A stretch of DNA of 64,000 nt from JANQPX01 sp965222015 (GTDB lineage: Bacteria; Pseudomonadota; Alphaproteobacteria; Geminicoccales; Geminicoccaceae): the NCBI GenBank assembly GCA_965222015.1, contig CBDCTL010000024.1:1612001-1676000 (forward strand). The letters run 5' to 3'. The translations under genes were made by a program, and so were the position numbers. Every line of letters begins with the position of its first letter. Position 1 is the first letter of the stretch. The notes below the pieces were generated by a model. It did not search any database. It was not told where the DNA came from and was given only the letters and a program-made list of their open reading frames with translations. This document shows, one piece after another, positions 17,482 to 26,473 of the stretch.

Positions 17482-19808
17482 TGGACATCCAAAGAGCCGC
17501 CGTGATCGGTGCAGGCGTGATGGGCACCGGCATCGCCGCCCAGATCGCCAATGCCGGTTTTCCCGTCATCCTCCTCGACATCGTTCCGGATGGCGCGGAG
17601 GATCGCAGCGTCCTGGCGAAGGAGGCGTTGAAGAAGGCCGCCAGGGCCGATCCCGCCCCCTTCATGAGCAAACGCGCCATGAGGCTGGTCGAGCCCGGCA
17701 ATATCGAGGACGATCTCGAAAAACTCGCCGAGGTCGACTGGATCGTCGAGGTCGTGGTCGAGGATCTCGCGATCAAGCAGGAATTGTACAAAAAAATCGC
17801 CGGGGTGAAGAAGCCGGGCGCGATCGTCAGCTCCAACACCTCCACCCTGCCTCTGGCCCAGCTGACGGCCGGTCTCCCCGAGACCTTCACCAGTGATTTC
17901 CTGATCACCCACTTCTTCAACCCGCCCCGCTATCTCCGTCTCCTGGAGGTCGTGGCCGGACCGGAGACAAGTGACGAGGTGCTCGAAGCCCTCGCCTCCT
18001 TTGGTGATAAGGCGCTTGGAAAAACCGTGATCCGCTGCAAGGACACGCCCGGCTTCATCGGCAATCGCATCGGCGTCTACTGGATGCAGGCCGCCTTCAC
18101 CGGGGCGTTCGACGCCAACCTGCCGATCGAGGAGGCGGATGCCGCCATGGGCCGCCCGCTCGGCATCCCCAAGACCGGCATTTTCGGCCTCGCCGATCTC
18201 GTCGGCATCGACCTTCTGCCTTACGTCGCCGGCAGCCTGCGCAAGGCTCTGCCCGAAGGCGATGCCTTCCACGACATCGACCGCGATCTGCCGCGCATTC
18301 AGGCGATGATCGAGGCGGGCTATACCGGTCGCAAGGGTAAGGGCGGCTTCTATCGCCTGAACAAGGCTGACGGTGCGCGCGTCAAGGAAGCGATGGATCT
18401 CGCTACCGGCGAGTACCAAACCGCGAACAAGCCCCGCCTCGAAGGCGTCGAAGCCGCACGCAAAGGCGGACCCCGCGCCCTCTTCGAAGGCGACGAACCC
18501 GCGTCGGATTGGGCCTGGCGGGTCATGAGCAAGACCCTCGCCTACGCCGCTTCTCTCGTCGGCGAGATCGCCAACGACATCACGCAAATCGACGCCGCGA
18601 TGAAGCTCGGCTATGCCTGGAAATGGGGCCCCTTCGAGCTCCTCGACAAAATCGGCCCCGCCTGGTTCCTCCAACGGCTAGCAGCCGCGGGCGTAGCTGT
18701 TCCTTCGATCCTGGAAAAAGTCGGTGACGGGACGTTCTACCGTGTCGAGCACGGCCGTCTGCAATATCTGACGCTCGAAGGATCCTATGAGGACGTCGAG
18801 CGCCCGGACGGCGTGCTCCTGCTGGAAGACGTGAAGCGTGCGGCCGAAAAACCGCTCCTGAAGAACGGCAGCGCCTCGCTCTGGGACATCGGCGACGGCG
18901 TGGCCTGCTTCGAGATCCATACCAAGATGAACGCCATTGACCCCGATGTGCTCGATTTGCTGAACAAGTCGATTGGCCTGATCGAAAAGGAAAAAAAGGC
19001 GCTGGTGATCTACAATGAAGGCTCGAATTTTTCCGTCGGCGCCAATATCGGCCTTGCGCTTTTCGCAGCCAACACCGCCGTCTGGCCGATGGTCGAGGAC
19101 ATGGTGGCCAAGGGCCAGAAAACCTATCGCAAGATGAAATATGCGCCGTTTCCCGTGGTCGCCGCCCCCGCCGGCATGGCGCTCGGCGGGGGCTGCGAGA
19201 TCTGCCTCAACGCGGATGCCGTCCAGGCCTGCGGCGAAACCTATATGGGCCTGGTCGAGGTCGGCGTCGGCGTCATTCCCGGCTGGACCGGAACCACGGA
19301 GATGATCCAGCGCTGGATCACCAGGGAAAAGCGTCCGGGCGGGCCGATGCCGGCGATCTCCAAGGTGTTCGAAACCATCGGCATGGCGGAGGTCGCCAAG
19401 TCCGCCGCACAGGCGAAGGAGATGCTGTTCCTGCGCAAGGACGACGGCGTCACCATGAATCGCGATCGCCTGCTGGCCGACGCCAAGGCGAGAGCGCTCG
19501 CCATGGTCGAGGGCTACCAGGCGCAGGAGCCTGTCGAGATCTCTTTGCCCGGCCCGACGGCAAAGCTCGCCATGGGCATGGCGGTCGAGGGCTTTCGCCT
19601 GCAGGGCAAGGCGACCCCCCATGACGAGGTGGTGGCCGCCGAGCTCGCGACCATCCTGTCCGGGGCCGACACCGACATCACCGAGACGGTCGGCGAGGAC
19701 GCTCTCCTCAAGATGGAGCGTACCGCCTTCATGAAACTCGTCAAAATGCCGGCGACGCTCGCCCGGATCGAGCACATGCTCGAAACCGGCAAGCCGCTTC
19801 GCAACTGA
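17481..19808 (+). CDS. 3-hydroxyacyl-CoA dehydrogenase / enoyl-CoA hydratase
   Basis: Bifunctional beta-oxidation protein of 775 residues starting at GTG 17481. Unlike E. coli FadB, the dehydrogenase is N-terminal: Rossmann motif VIGAGVMGTGIAAQIANAG (about 8-26), SSNTSTLPL, HFFNPPRYLRLLE with catalytic His, DTPGFIGNRIG. A crotonase-like domain is C-terminal, with the oxyanion segments GSNFSVGAN and PAGMALGGGCEI. This order is typical of alphaproteobacterial FadB-type fusions. It would form a complex with the preceding thiolase. Sixteen bases separate it from the acyl-CoA dehydrogenase gene. Confidence 0.93.
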
Positions 19809-19824
19809 TCCGGAGGCCAGCGAC

Positions 19825-21618
19825 ATGACCACCTACAGCGCGCCTCAGCGCGACATGCGCTTCGTGCTCCACGAGCTGCTCGGTGTCGACCAGCTGACGG
19901 CGCTGCCGGGCTTCGAGGACGCCACGGCCGATGTCATCGACGCGATCATCGAGGAATCCGCCAAGGTCTCGGAGCAGGTGCTGTTTCCGCTCAACCAGCC
20001 GGGCGACCGGGCGGGCTGCGTCTTTGAGAACGGCGTGGTCAGGACGCCCGAAGGTTTCAAGGGAGCCTATGACCAGTTCGTCGAGGCCGGCTGGTCGGCG
20101 CTGGCGGCGGACCCCGACTATGGCGGTCAGGGCCTGCCGAAGGCCGTCCGGCTTCTGGTGGACGAGATGGTATGCTCCGCCAATCTCTCCTTCGGCATGT
20201 ATCCGGGCCTGACCATGGGCGCCTACAACGCCATCATCAAGCACGGCACCGACGAGCAGAAGGAAACCTATCTGCCGAAGATGGTCGAGGGCCGCTGGTC
20301 CGGCACCATGTGCCTGACCGAGCCCCAATGCGGCACCGATCTCGGCCTGATCCGGACCAGGGCCGAGCCCCGGGACGACGGCAGCTACGCGATATCAGGC
20401 ACGAAGATCTTCATCTCGGCGGGCGAGCACGACCTCACCGAGAACATCGTCCACCTGGTGCTCGCACGCCTGCCGGACGCGCCCGCCGGCATCAAGGGCA
20501 TCAGCCTTTTCATCGTGCCGAAGTTTCTGCCGGACGATCAGGGCGAGGCGGGCCCGCGAAACGGCGTCGCGTGCGGCTCGATCGAGCACAAGATGGGCAT
20601 CAAGGCGTCGGCCACCTGCGTCATGAACTTCGACGAGGCCAGGGGCTTCCTGATCGGCGAGCCCAACCGCGGCATGCGCGCCATGTTCACCATGATGAAC
20701 GACGCGAGGCTCGAAGTCGGCATCCAGGGCCTCGGCATCGCCGAAACCGCCTATCAGAGCGCCGTCGCCTACGCGAAGGACCGGCGCCAGGGCCGGGCGC
20801 TGACCGGCGCCGAGGAACCGGATCAACCTGCGGACAGATTGCTGGTCCACCCCGACGTCCGCCGCATGCTGCTTACCATGCGCGCCTTCGCCGAGGGAGC
20901 TCGGGCGCTCGCCTACTGGATCGGCATGCAGCTCGACATCTCGGAAAAGCACCCCGATCCCGAAACCCGCCGGGCCGCCGACGACCTGGTTGCGCTGATG
21001 ACCCCGATCATCAAGGCCCACTTCACCGACGAGGGCTTCAACAACGCCCATCTCGGCATCCAGTGCATGGGCGGCCATGGCTATATCGCCGAATGGGGCA
21101 TGGAGCAGCTCCTGCGGGATGCGCGCATCACCATGCTCTACGAGGGAACCAACGGCGTGCAGGCCCTGGATCTGGTCGGCCGCAAGCTGCCGTCCCATTT
21201 CGGGCGGCTGCTCCGAAGCTTCTTCCATCCGGTGATGGCGATGATCGAGGAGCACCAGGCGGACCAGGAGCTCGCCGAGTTCGTGCTGCCGCTCGCCAAG
21301 GCGTTCTCGCGCCTCCAGCAGGCGACCCTGCACATCGCGCAGGCCGGCATGAAAAACCCGAACGAGGCGGGTGCGGCGTCGGTCGACTATCTCCGCCTGT
21401 TCGCGCTCGTGGTGCTCGCCTTCATGTGGGTCCGGATGGTCAAGGTCGCGAAGGCAAAGCTGGAAGCCGGCGCCAATGGCGACGCCTCCTTCTACGAGGC
21501 CAAGATCGCCACGGCGCGTTTCTTCATGACCAAGATCCTGCCCGAGAACAACGCGCTTTTCTCCCGCATCATGGCGGGCGGCGAGCCGCTCATGGCCTTC
21601 GAGGACGACGCATTTTGA
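19825..21618 (+). CDS. Acyl-CoA dehydrogenase (long form with C-terminal extension)
   Basis: 597-residue FAD enzyme oxidising acyl-CoA to trans-2-enoyl-CoA. Motifs: MCLTEPQCGTDLG and SGTKIFISAGEHD in the middle domain, the catalytic Glu in MLYEGTNGVQALDL, and GGHGYIAEWGMEQ. The extra C-terminal helical domain (about 480-597) is typical of the FadE-like long acyl-CoA dehydrogenases. CGGAGG precedes the ATG. With fadD, thiolase and FadB-like protein it completes the beta-oxidation cycle. Electron transfer flavoprotein genes are not in the window. Confidence 0.93.
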   Translation: MTTYSAPQRDMRFVLHELLGVDQLTALPGFEDATADVIDAIIEESAKVSEQVLFPLNQPGDRAGCVFENGVVRTPEGFKGAYDQFVEAGWSALAADPDYGGQGLPKAVRLLVDEMVCSANLSFGMYPGLTMGAYNAIIKHGTDEQKETYLPKMVEGRWSGTMCLTEPQCGTDLGLIRTRAEPRDDGSYAISGTKIFISAGEHDLTENIVHLVLARLPDAPAGIKGISLFIVPKFLPDDQGEAGPRNGVACGSIEHKMGIKASATCVMNFDEARGFLIGEPNRGMRAMFTMMNDARLEVGIQGLGIAETAYQSAVAYAKDRRQGRALTGAEEPDQPADRLLVHPDVRRMLLTMRAFAEGARALAYWIGMQLDISEKHPDPETRRAADDLVALMTPIIKAHFTDEGFNNAHLGIQCMGGHGYIAEWGMEQLLRDARITMLYEGTNGVQALDLVGRKLPSHFGRLLRSFFHPVMAMIEEHQADQELAEFVLPLAKAFSRLQQATLHIAQAGMKNPNEAGAASVDYLRLFALVVLAFMWVRMVKVAKAKLEAGANGDASFYEAKIATARFFMTKILPENNALFSRIMAGGEPLMAFEDDAF

Positions 21619-22292
21619 GGGCGGTGCACCGTCCGGCGTTACGTTCGTTCGCACTGGCGCTCGCACCGGCGCTGGCGCTCCTGGCGTCGGGCGCGGCGCT
21701 GGCCTGCGAGCCGCCGGCAAGCCCGGCCGCCTACGTGATCAACCACGAAACCTACGGCGACATCGGCACCCACGTCCTGACCTTTCGCTGCCATGGCGAC
21801 CAGCTCATCGTCGAGACCAGCGTGGACGTGAAGGTCAAGATCCTGTTCGTCACCGCCTATGAGCGCCAGGCGCGCTATCGCGAGGTCTGGGAGGGCGACC
21901 GCCTGATCGCCTATGACGCCCGCACCGACGACGACGGCGAGGTGTACGACACCAGAGCGCGTATCGACGGCGGGGAGTTGGTCGTGGACGGCGTCGAAGG
22001 CAGCGCCAGGGTGCCGCTCGACGCCGTCTCCAGCCATCCCTGGAACGTGGCCGCGGTCGACCGTCCGGTGATCTTCGGCCAGCGGGACGGAAAAGTCCGC
22101 CGCGTCAGCGTGCAACAGGCGCCCCCCGAACGCATCAGGATCGGCTCCGATCGGATCGAAGCCAGAAAATACGTGGTCAGCGGCGATCTGGAACGGGAAC
22201 TCTACTACGCCCCCGACGGCACCTGGCTGCAATGGCGTCTCGAGCGGGACGGCAAAACCGTCACCATCACCAGGCGCGGCCTGGACCGTTGA
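21615..22292 (+). CDS. DUF6134-like secreted protein
   Basis: About 225 residues from TTG 21615, whose TGA overlap with the dehydrogenase stop mirrors other coupled genes here; GTG 21624 is an alternative start. A signal peptide (LRSFALALAPALALLASG, cleavage near ALA) precedes a beta-rich domain with GTHVLTFRCHGDQLIVET, then VDVKVKILFVTAYERQARYRE, resembling DUF6134 proteins. Function is unknown; the fold may bind lipid. Its place at the end of the beta-oxidation operon suggests an envelope role linked to fatty acids, but this is inference. Confidence 0.7.
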   Translation: MRAVHRPALRSFALALAPALALLASGAALACEPPASPAAYVINHETYGDIGTHVLTFRCHGDQLIVETSVDVKVKILFVTAYERQARYREVWEGDRLIAYDARTDDDGEVYDTRARIDGGELVVDGVEGSARVPLDAVSSHPWNVAAVDRPVIFGQRDGKVRRVSVQQAPPERIRIGSDRIEARKYVVSGDLERELYYAPDGTWLQWRLERDGKTVTITRRGLDR

Positions 22293-22366
22293 CCTGGCGG
22301 GTGTCTCGGTCGAGGCGGGCGTAGATCGTTTCGGGCGGCCTGCATAGCCATCGATGGTGAAAGAAG

Positions 22367-22395
22367 AACGCCCGCCGTGACGAGCGGCGGACGTT
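22367..22395 (-). terminator. Hairpin between convergent genes
   Basis: AACGCCCGCCG (22367-22377) pairs with CGGCGGACGTT (22385-22395) with one mismatch and a 7-nt loop. On the minus strand it is followed by CTTCTTT, fitting a terminator for the bromoperoxidase transcript, and it could also slow transcription from the left. Confidence 0.6.
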
Positions 22396-22427
22396 GGAGC
22401 TTGTGGGAGGTGGAACGGTCGCGATCT

Positions 22428-24566
22428 TCAGTCGGCGGCCTCGATGTTCGCGGCGGTGCTTTCCAGGCTGGCGAGCCTCGACTCCAGCTCGTGGTTCTGC
22501 TTCACCAGCTTCGCCACGGCCACATGCTCGAGCGCATCATAGCCTTTGTCGTGATGTTCGTGGTCGAGGCACTGCACCTCGCCCTCGCCGATGATCACGC
22601 GCTTGCCGTCGAAGGAGGTGAGCGACACGCGGAACGGATCCTTCGGGTACATGATCGACTGCTCCTGCAGCACCCCGATCGCGATCTCCTCGCCCATGCG
22701 CAGGCTGTCGATGTAGTCGCTGTAGTAGTGCACGCCCGCCATGTTGCGCGCGATCGAGATGTTCGCCGCCAGCTTGTTCAGCTCGTCGCCGACGCGCAGA
22801 TAGTCCGGGAACTCGGCCCCCTTGTTGTCGATCGCGGAGCCGTCGGCTTCCGGCACGAACGCCACCTTTTCGTCCGTGACGGGATCGACGTCGCCGGGCG
22901 GCACCGCCTTGACCACGCCGCCCCGCCGCACGAGGCAGGCCTCCTCGTCGAAAAACGCCTTCAGGATGGTCACGCAGGCCCCGGCGACCGTGGCGTGCCC
23001 GGCGCCGTAGGACGGGTGCATCGGCGAGCCCTCGGGGAAGGCCATCGGCAGCAGCGGAAGGTTGTCGGTGCCTGCGATCGGCGACAGCGTCGGGTCGCTC
23101 AGATAGGCCGCGTGCAGGGCGTTCTGCGCCTGGTTGCGGTCGCGAACCTTCTGCAGAAGATCGACGCCACCGCTGTCGGCATTGAGGGCGTCGCGGAACA
23201 GGCCGGCATGGTCGAACACCGTCGGATCCGGCCAGATCGCCATGGCGGCATCGATCTCGGCCTGGTCAGCAGCTGCGTCGACCAGAGACTGGACGTGCTC
23301 CTGCGCCGCCACCAGCCCGGCCAGGGCTTCCGGCCTGAGACGCAGATGGGTGTTGAACTTCTGGAAGCGCACCGCCTTCAGCCCGCGGGTCGCGACCTCG
23401 GTCATCAGCGACAGAATGTGCGGCCCGCCGAACAAGGCGAAACCGGTCGTGTGCCTGGTGCCTGCGAGCAGATGGCGGAACTGCGGGTCGACCGGCGCGC
23501 CGACGTTCAGAAGCCAGATGCAGGCGTTGAGATAGGCTTCGTAGAGCGCATCGAAATGGACGTAGGTCGCGAGATCCCGCAGTGTCGCGATGAAGCGGAA
23601 GGTCGGGTCTCCGCTGCCGCTTGCGACATAGTCCTGCGCTCCGATCACGTCGGCGCCGTTCTGCACGTCCAGCCACTCGTTCCAGTGGGTCATGTAGTCC
23701 CGCCCGGGCGTGGCCACGCGCACGCGCTGATCCACGGTGATCGAGCCATATTGCAGCAGGCCGTCCTCTTCCACGCGGCCGCTCGGGCTCGCTTCGTTCA
23801 GGTGGCGATCGCCCATCAGCATGAACTGGCTGAGATAGGGGCCCTTGCGATCGCCCGGCGTGTGGCCGCGAAACACGTTCTGGCGCGACAGGCTGTCATA
23901 ATGGTCGAGCAGCCGCCGGCGCGGATGCTCGCCTCGCGCTTTTTCGTAGAAATGCAGGTCCGCGAGATGGTCGACGGCGTCCTGGACATCGGCGTCGACA
24001 GGGTTGGCGGTGCGATCGTCGAGTGCCGACAGCGGCTTGTCGCGCAGCAGCGAAAGCCAGTAGACCTCGGCCATCTCGGCGACCAGCTCGGGATTGGCCT
24101 CGATCGCATGGATGCTCGCAATCTTACCGTAATGGCCGTGAGCGGGTTTCGCTTTCTTCTGCACCACGATCGGCGGGGCGGGCGGCATGGTGACGGCCTG
24201 GGCGTCCGGTCCCTGGAGATCGAATACCCAGCCTGCGGTCGGCGCCTCCCACCGGCGGTGACCGGTGTCGGCGCCATGGAAATGCCATTGCAACGCCCCG
24301 GCGGTGTCCCGATCCCCCAACGGCACGTTCAGGTCGAAATCGCGGGTGTAGCCGCTGTCCATCGCGGCGCGCAGGCGCACCGGGTCCTGCTCGTCCCTCA
24401 CCAGCCCATTGGTCTCGCCATGCGGCAGGCCTTTCGTGAAGCTCATGAAGGAGTGCGCGTCACGATAGGCGCGTTCCTCGCCATTGGCGACATGGACGGG
24501 GTGCTGGCGGTCATGGGCGATTTTGGCGGCGGTTTCGCGGTTCTCGCGGGCTTCGATCTTGCGCAT
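22428..24566 (-). CDS. Vanadium-dependent bromoperoxidase, algal type
   Basis: 713-residue vanadate enzyme that oxidises halide with hydrogen peroxide. All vanadate-pocket motifs of the algal bromoperoxidase branch are seen: K403 and R411 in QKFNTHLRLRPEA (seven residues between, as in algal enzymes), MHPSYGAGHAT with His517, Ser519, Gly523 and axial-region His524, and ARNMAGVHYYSDYID with Arg607 and His613 (axial ligand). His517, present in bromoperoxidases, is Phe in chloroperoxidases. A coiled coil ends the protein (about 680-710). No signal peptide is apparent. Start ATG 24566 with GGAGAG upstream; an in-frame extension to 24644 is atypical. Upstream lie a CRP-like site and an oxyanion-binding protein gene. 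Confidence 0.92.
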   Translation of the reverse strand: MRKIEARENRETAAKIAHDRQHPVHVANGEERAYRDAHSFMSFTKGLPHGETNGLVRDEQDPVRLRAAMDSGYTRDFDLNVPLGDRDTAGALQWHFHGADTGHRRWEAPTAGWVFDLQGPDAQAVTMPPAPPIVVQKKAKPAHGHYGKIASIHAIEANPELVAEMAEVYWLSLLRDKPLSALDDRTANPVDADVQDAVDHLADLHFYEKARGEHPRRRLLDHYDSLSRQNVFRGHTPGDRKGPYLSQFMLMGDRHLNEASPSGRVEEDGLLQYGSITVDQRVRVATPGRDYMTHWNEWLDVQNGADVIGAQDYVASGSGDPTFRFIATLRDLATYVHFDALYEAYLNACIWLLNVGAPVDPQFRHLLAGTRHTTGFALFGGPHILSLMTEVATRGLKAVRFQKFNTHLRLRPEALAGLVAAQEHVQSLVDAAADQAEIDAAMAIWPDPTVFDHAGLFRDALNADSGGVDLLQKVRDRNQAQNALHAAYLSDPTLSPIAGTDNLPLLPMAFPEGSPMHPSYGAGHATVAGACVTILKAFFDEEACLVRRGGVVKAVPPGDVDPVTDEKVAFVPEADGSAIDNKGAEFPDYLRVGDELNKLAANISIARNMAGVHYYSDYIDSLRMGEEIAIGVLQEQSIMYPKDPFRVSLTSFDGKRVIIGEGEVQCLDHEHHDKGYDALEHVAVAKLVKQNHELESRLASLESTAANIEAAD

Positions 24567-24677
24567 CTGGTCTCTCCAGCCGAAGACGTTCGAATGATAG
24601 GGGCAGGTGAACCAGCCCGTTATGCGGGCCGACCCGGTAGTCATCCGAGCGATCTAGCAGGACGAGGTGCGCTTCGT

Positions 24678-24693
24678 TGTGAAGCCGTTCACA
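24678..24693. promoter_or_regulatory. CRP/FNR-family binding site
   Basis: TGTGA-AGCCGT-TCACA is a perfect match to the CRP half-site pair with six-base spacing. It lies 112 bp ahead of the bromoperoxidase start, in a 294-bp gap (24567-24860) that also has an A/T run at about 24699-24709. A Crp-Fnr regulator could activate the peroxidase. No other element was seen in the gap. Confidence 0.5.
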
Positions 24694-24860
24694 TCTGTAA
24701 AATTTTTTTGAACATCAGCCTCCGATGCGCTGTCGCCCGGCGTTTGCTCGCCGACGGCATGCCGGCATGGTCTCGATGGATGACCGACTATCCGAGCACC
24801 GGAGAGCTTGCGGAACGTCCGCGGATCGAGGAGCGCGCGATCCGCGCCTCCTTCGGACCG

Positions 24861-25697
24861 TCAGCTCGGCCCGAGCCCGGCATTGGGGAAGAACAACTGC
24901 CGGCCGTCGATTCGATAGGCCTGGATCGCGCCTTGCCCCTCCTCGGACAGCAGCCAGTCGATGAAGATCCGACCGGACGCCGCTTTGACGTTCGGGCATT
25001 TTTCCGGGCTGACCAGGATGACGCCATATTGGTTGAACAGAGCGTCGTCCCCCTCAACCGAGATTTCAAATTCGCCCTTGTTCTTGAAGCTGATCCATGT
25101 GGCGCGATCGGTCAGGACATAGGCGCCCATGCCGACCCCGGCATTGAGGGTCGCGCCCATGCCCGATCCGGTCTCGCGATACCAGCCGCCCGACGCTTCG
25201 CTCGGATCGACGCCGGCCGCCTGCCAGAGCGCCCGTTCCTTCTTGTGGGTGCCGGAATCGTCCCCGCGCGAGGCGAAGGTCGAGCCGGTCTCGGCGATCC
25301 TGGACAAGGCCGCCAGCACGTCGCCGCCGCCGGCGATGCCTGCCGGGTCGTCCGTCGGACCGACGATGACGAAGTCGTTGTACATGAGATCGAAGCGCTC
25401 GACCCCGTGTCCTGCCTCGGCGAACGCCTCCTCGGAGGGCTTGGCATGCACCAGCAGCACGTCGCCGTCGCAGTTCTCGGCATTCCTGATCGCCTGCCCG
25501 GTGCCGACGGCGACGACGTTGACGGTGATCCCGGTCTTCTCCTTGAAGGTCGGCAGCAGGTGGTCGTAAAGCCCGGAATTGGCGGTCGACGTGGTCGACT
25601 GGACGATGATCGCCTTATCCTCGGCGAACGCCGCCCCGGCGAGACCGACCGCAGTCGCCAACGCGAGAACGCGCAGGAATCGTCGATATCCGCTCAT
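24861..25697 (-). CDS. TupA/VupA-like oxyanion-binding protein
   Basis: 278-residue periplasmic binding protein with a signal peptide (cleavage after AFA, about residue 25). Family motifs: VQSTTSTANSGLYDHLLPTF, DGDVLLVHA, MYNDFVIVGP, SRGDDSGTHKKE (the oxyanion-binding Arg region) and WYRETGSGMG. TupA family members bind tungstate or molybdate, and the VupA branch binds vanadate for transport. The usual TTTS binding motif reads STTS here. No permease or ATPase gene follows, so it is an orphan in this window. Its place immediately upstream of a vanadium enzyme on the same strand points to vanadate, by inference. Start ATG 25697; upstream in-frame starts give a non-signal extension. Confidence 0.88.
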   Translation of the reverse strand: MSGYRRFLRVLALATAVGLAGAAFAEDKAIIVQSTTSTANSGLYDHLLPTFKEKTGITVNVVAVGTGQAIRNAENCDGDVLLVHAKPSEEAFAEAGHGVERFDLMYNDFVIVGPTDDPAGIAGGGDVLAALSRIAETGSTFASRGDDSGTHKKERALWQAAGVDPSEASGGWYRETGSGMGATLNAGVGMGAYVLTDRATWISFKNKGEFEISVEGDDALFNQYGVILVSPEKCPNVKAASGRIFIDWLLSEEGQGAIQAYRIDGRQLFFPNAGLGPS

Positions 25698-25871
25698 GCG
25701 AGACCCTTCCCAAGGAGCGTCGTCAGCCATTGGCCGCATCTGTCGATAGGCAGAATGCACGAAAACGACACGGCTGCAGAAAATCATGCGATGGAACATT
25801 CGCATCTGCAAGGCTGCGGTGATGGCGGACGTCTCGACGCGAACTTCGGCGATCGCCGCCGCGCCCGGCTG

Positions 25872-26309
25872 TCACAAAAGATCGCGATCGTCGCCGTTCG
25901 GATGGATCGCGAGGTAGAAATCCTTCAGGGCGAGCTTCGAGGCCGCGGCGGCGTCCAGCAGCACGGTCGTCTCGGCGTGATATTGCAGTGCCGAGGCCGG
26001 ACAGAAGGCGCTCACCGGGCCTTCGATCATCGCGGCGACGGCGTCTGCCTTGCGCACGCCGGTCGCGAGCATGAGGATCGAGCGCGCGCGCATGATCGTG
26101 CCGATGCCGACCGTGATCGCGTGGGTCGGCATGGGCTCGCCGTCTGGAAAAAAGCGTCGGTTGGCCTCGATGGTGCCGGGCGCCGGGCGCTTGACGCGCG
26201 TGGCCGAGCCCAGGCTCGAGTACGGCTCGTTGAAGCCGATCTGTGCCGCGCTCCGCGCCGCCGCATCGGCCGCGGCCAGCGCCTCGTCGTCCTTGATCAG
26301 CACCTTCAT
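25872..26309 (-). pseudogene. nagB remnant with internal in-frame deletion
   Basis: 145-residue open frame. Residues 1-23 (MKVLIKDDEALAAADAAARS onward) look like the NagB N-terminus; from residue 24 it continues directly with IGFNEPYSSLGSATRVK and then the full C-terminal third (PTHAITVGIGTIMRA, AFCPASALQYH). About 110-120 residues are missing, including the substrate-binding GGxP loop and the catalytic Asp and His of glucosamine-6-phosphate deaminase. The protein cannot deaminate. It is either decaying or a small ligand-binding relic. No nag genes are adjacent. Confidence 0.8.
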
Positions 26310-26473
26310 CGGCCGGCACGCCCTGGCTGGTCGCTCACGCCTTCGACATAGGCCGAAACCGCCGCCGCTTCAAAGACAAATTCCCGAGCTTCCGCTGGCC
26401 CGGCACGCTCTGCACTGGACAGCGATGCGGAAAACATCGGACCTTGAGGATCGGGTCAAAAGGGAGGCCGCCC

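Noticed and set aside
22377..26351. A 1324-codon open frame on the plus strand
   Set aside because: It is antisense to the bromoperoxidase, TupA-like and nagB genes; the translation is His/Arg-rich with no domain, typical of a shadow in GC-rich DNA.
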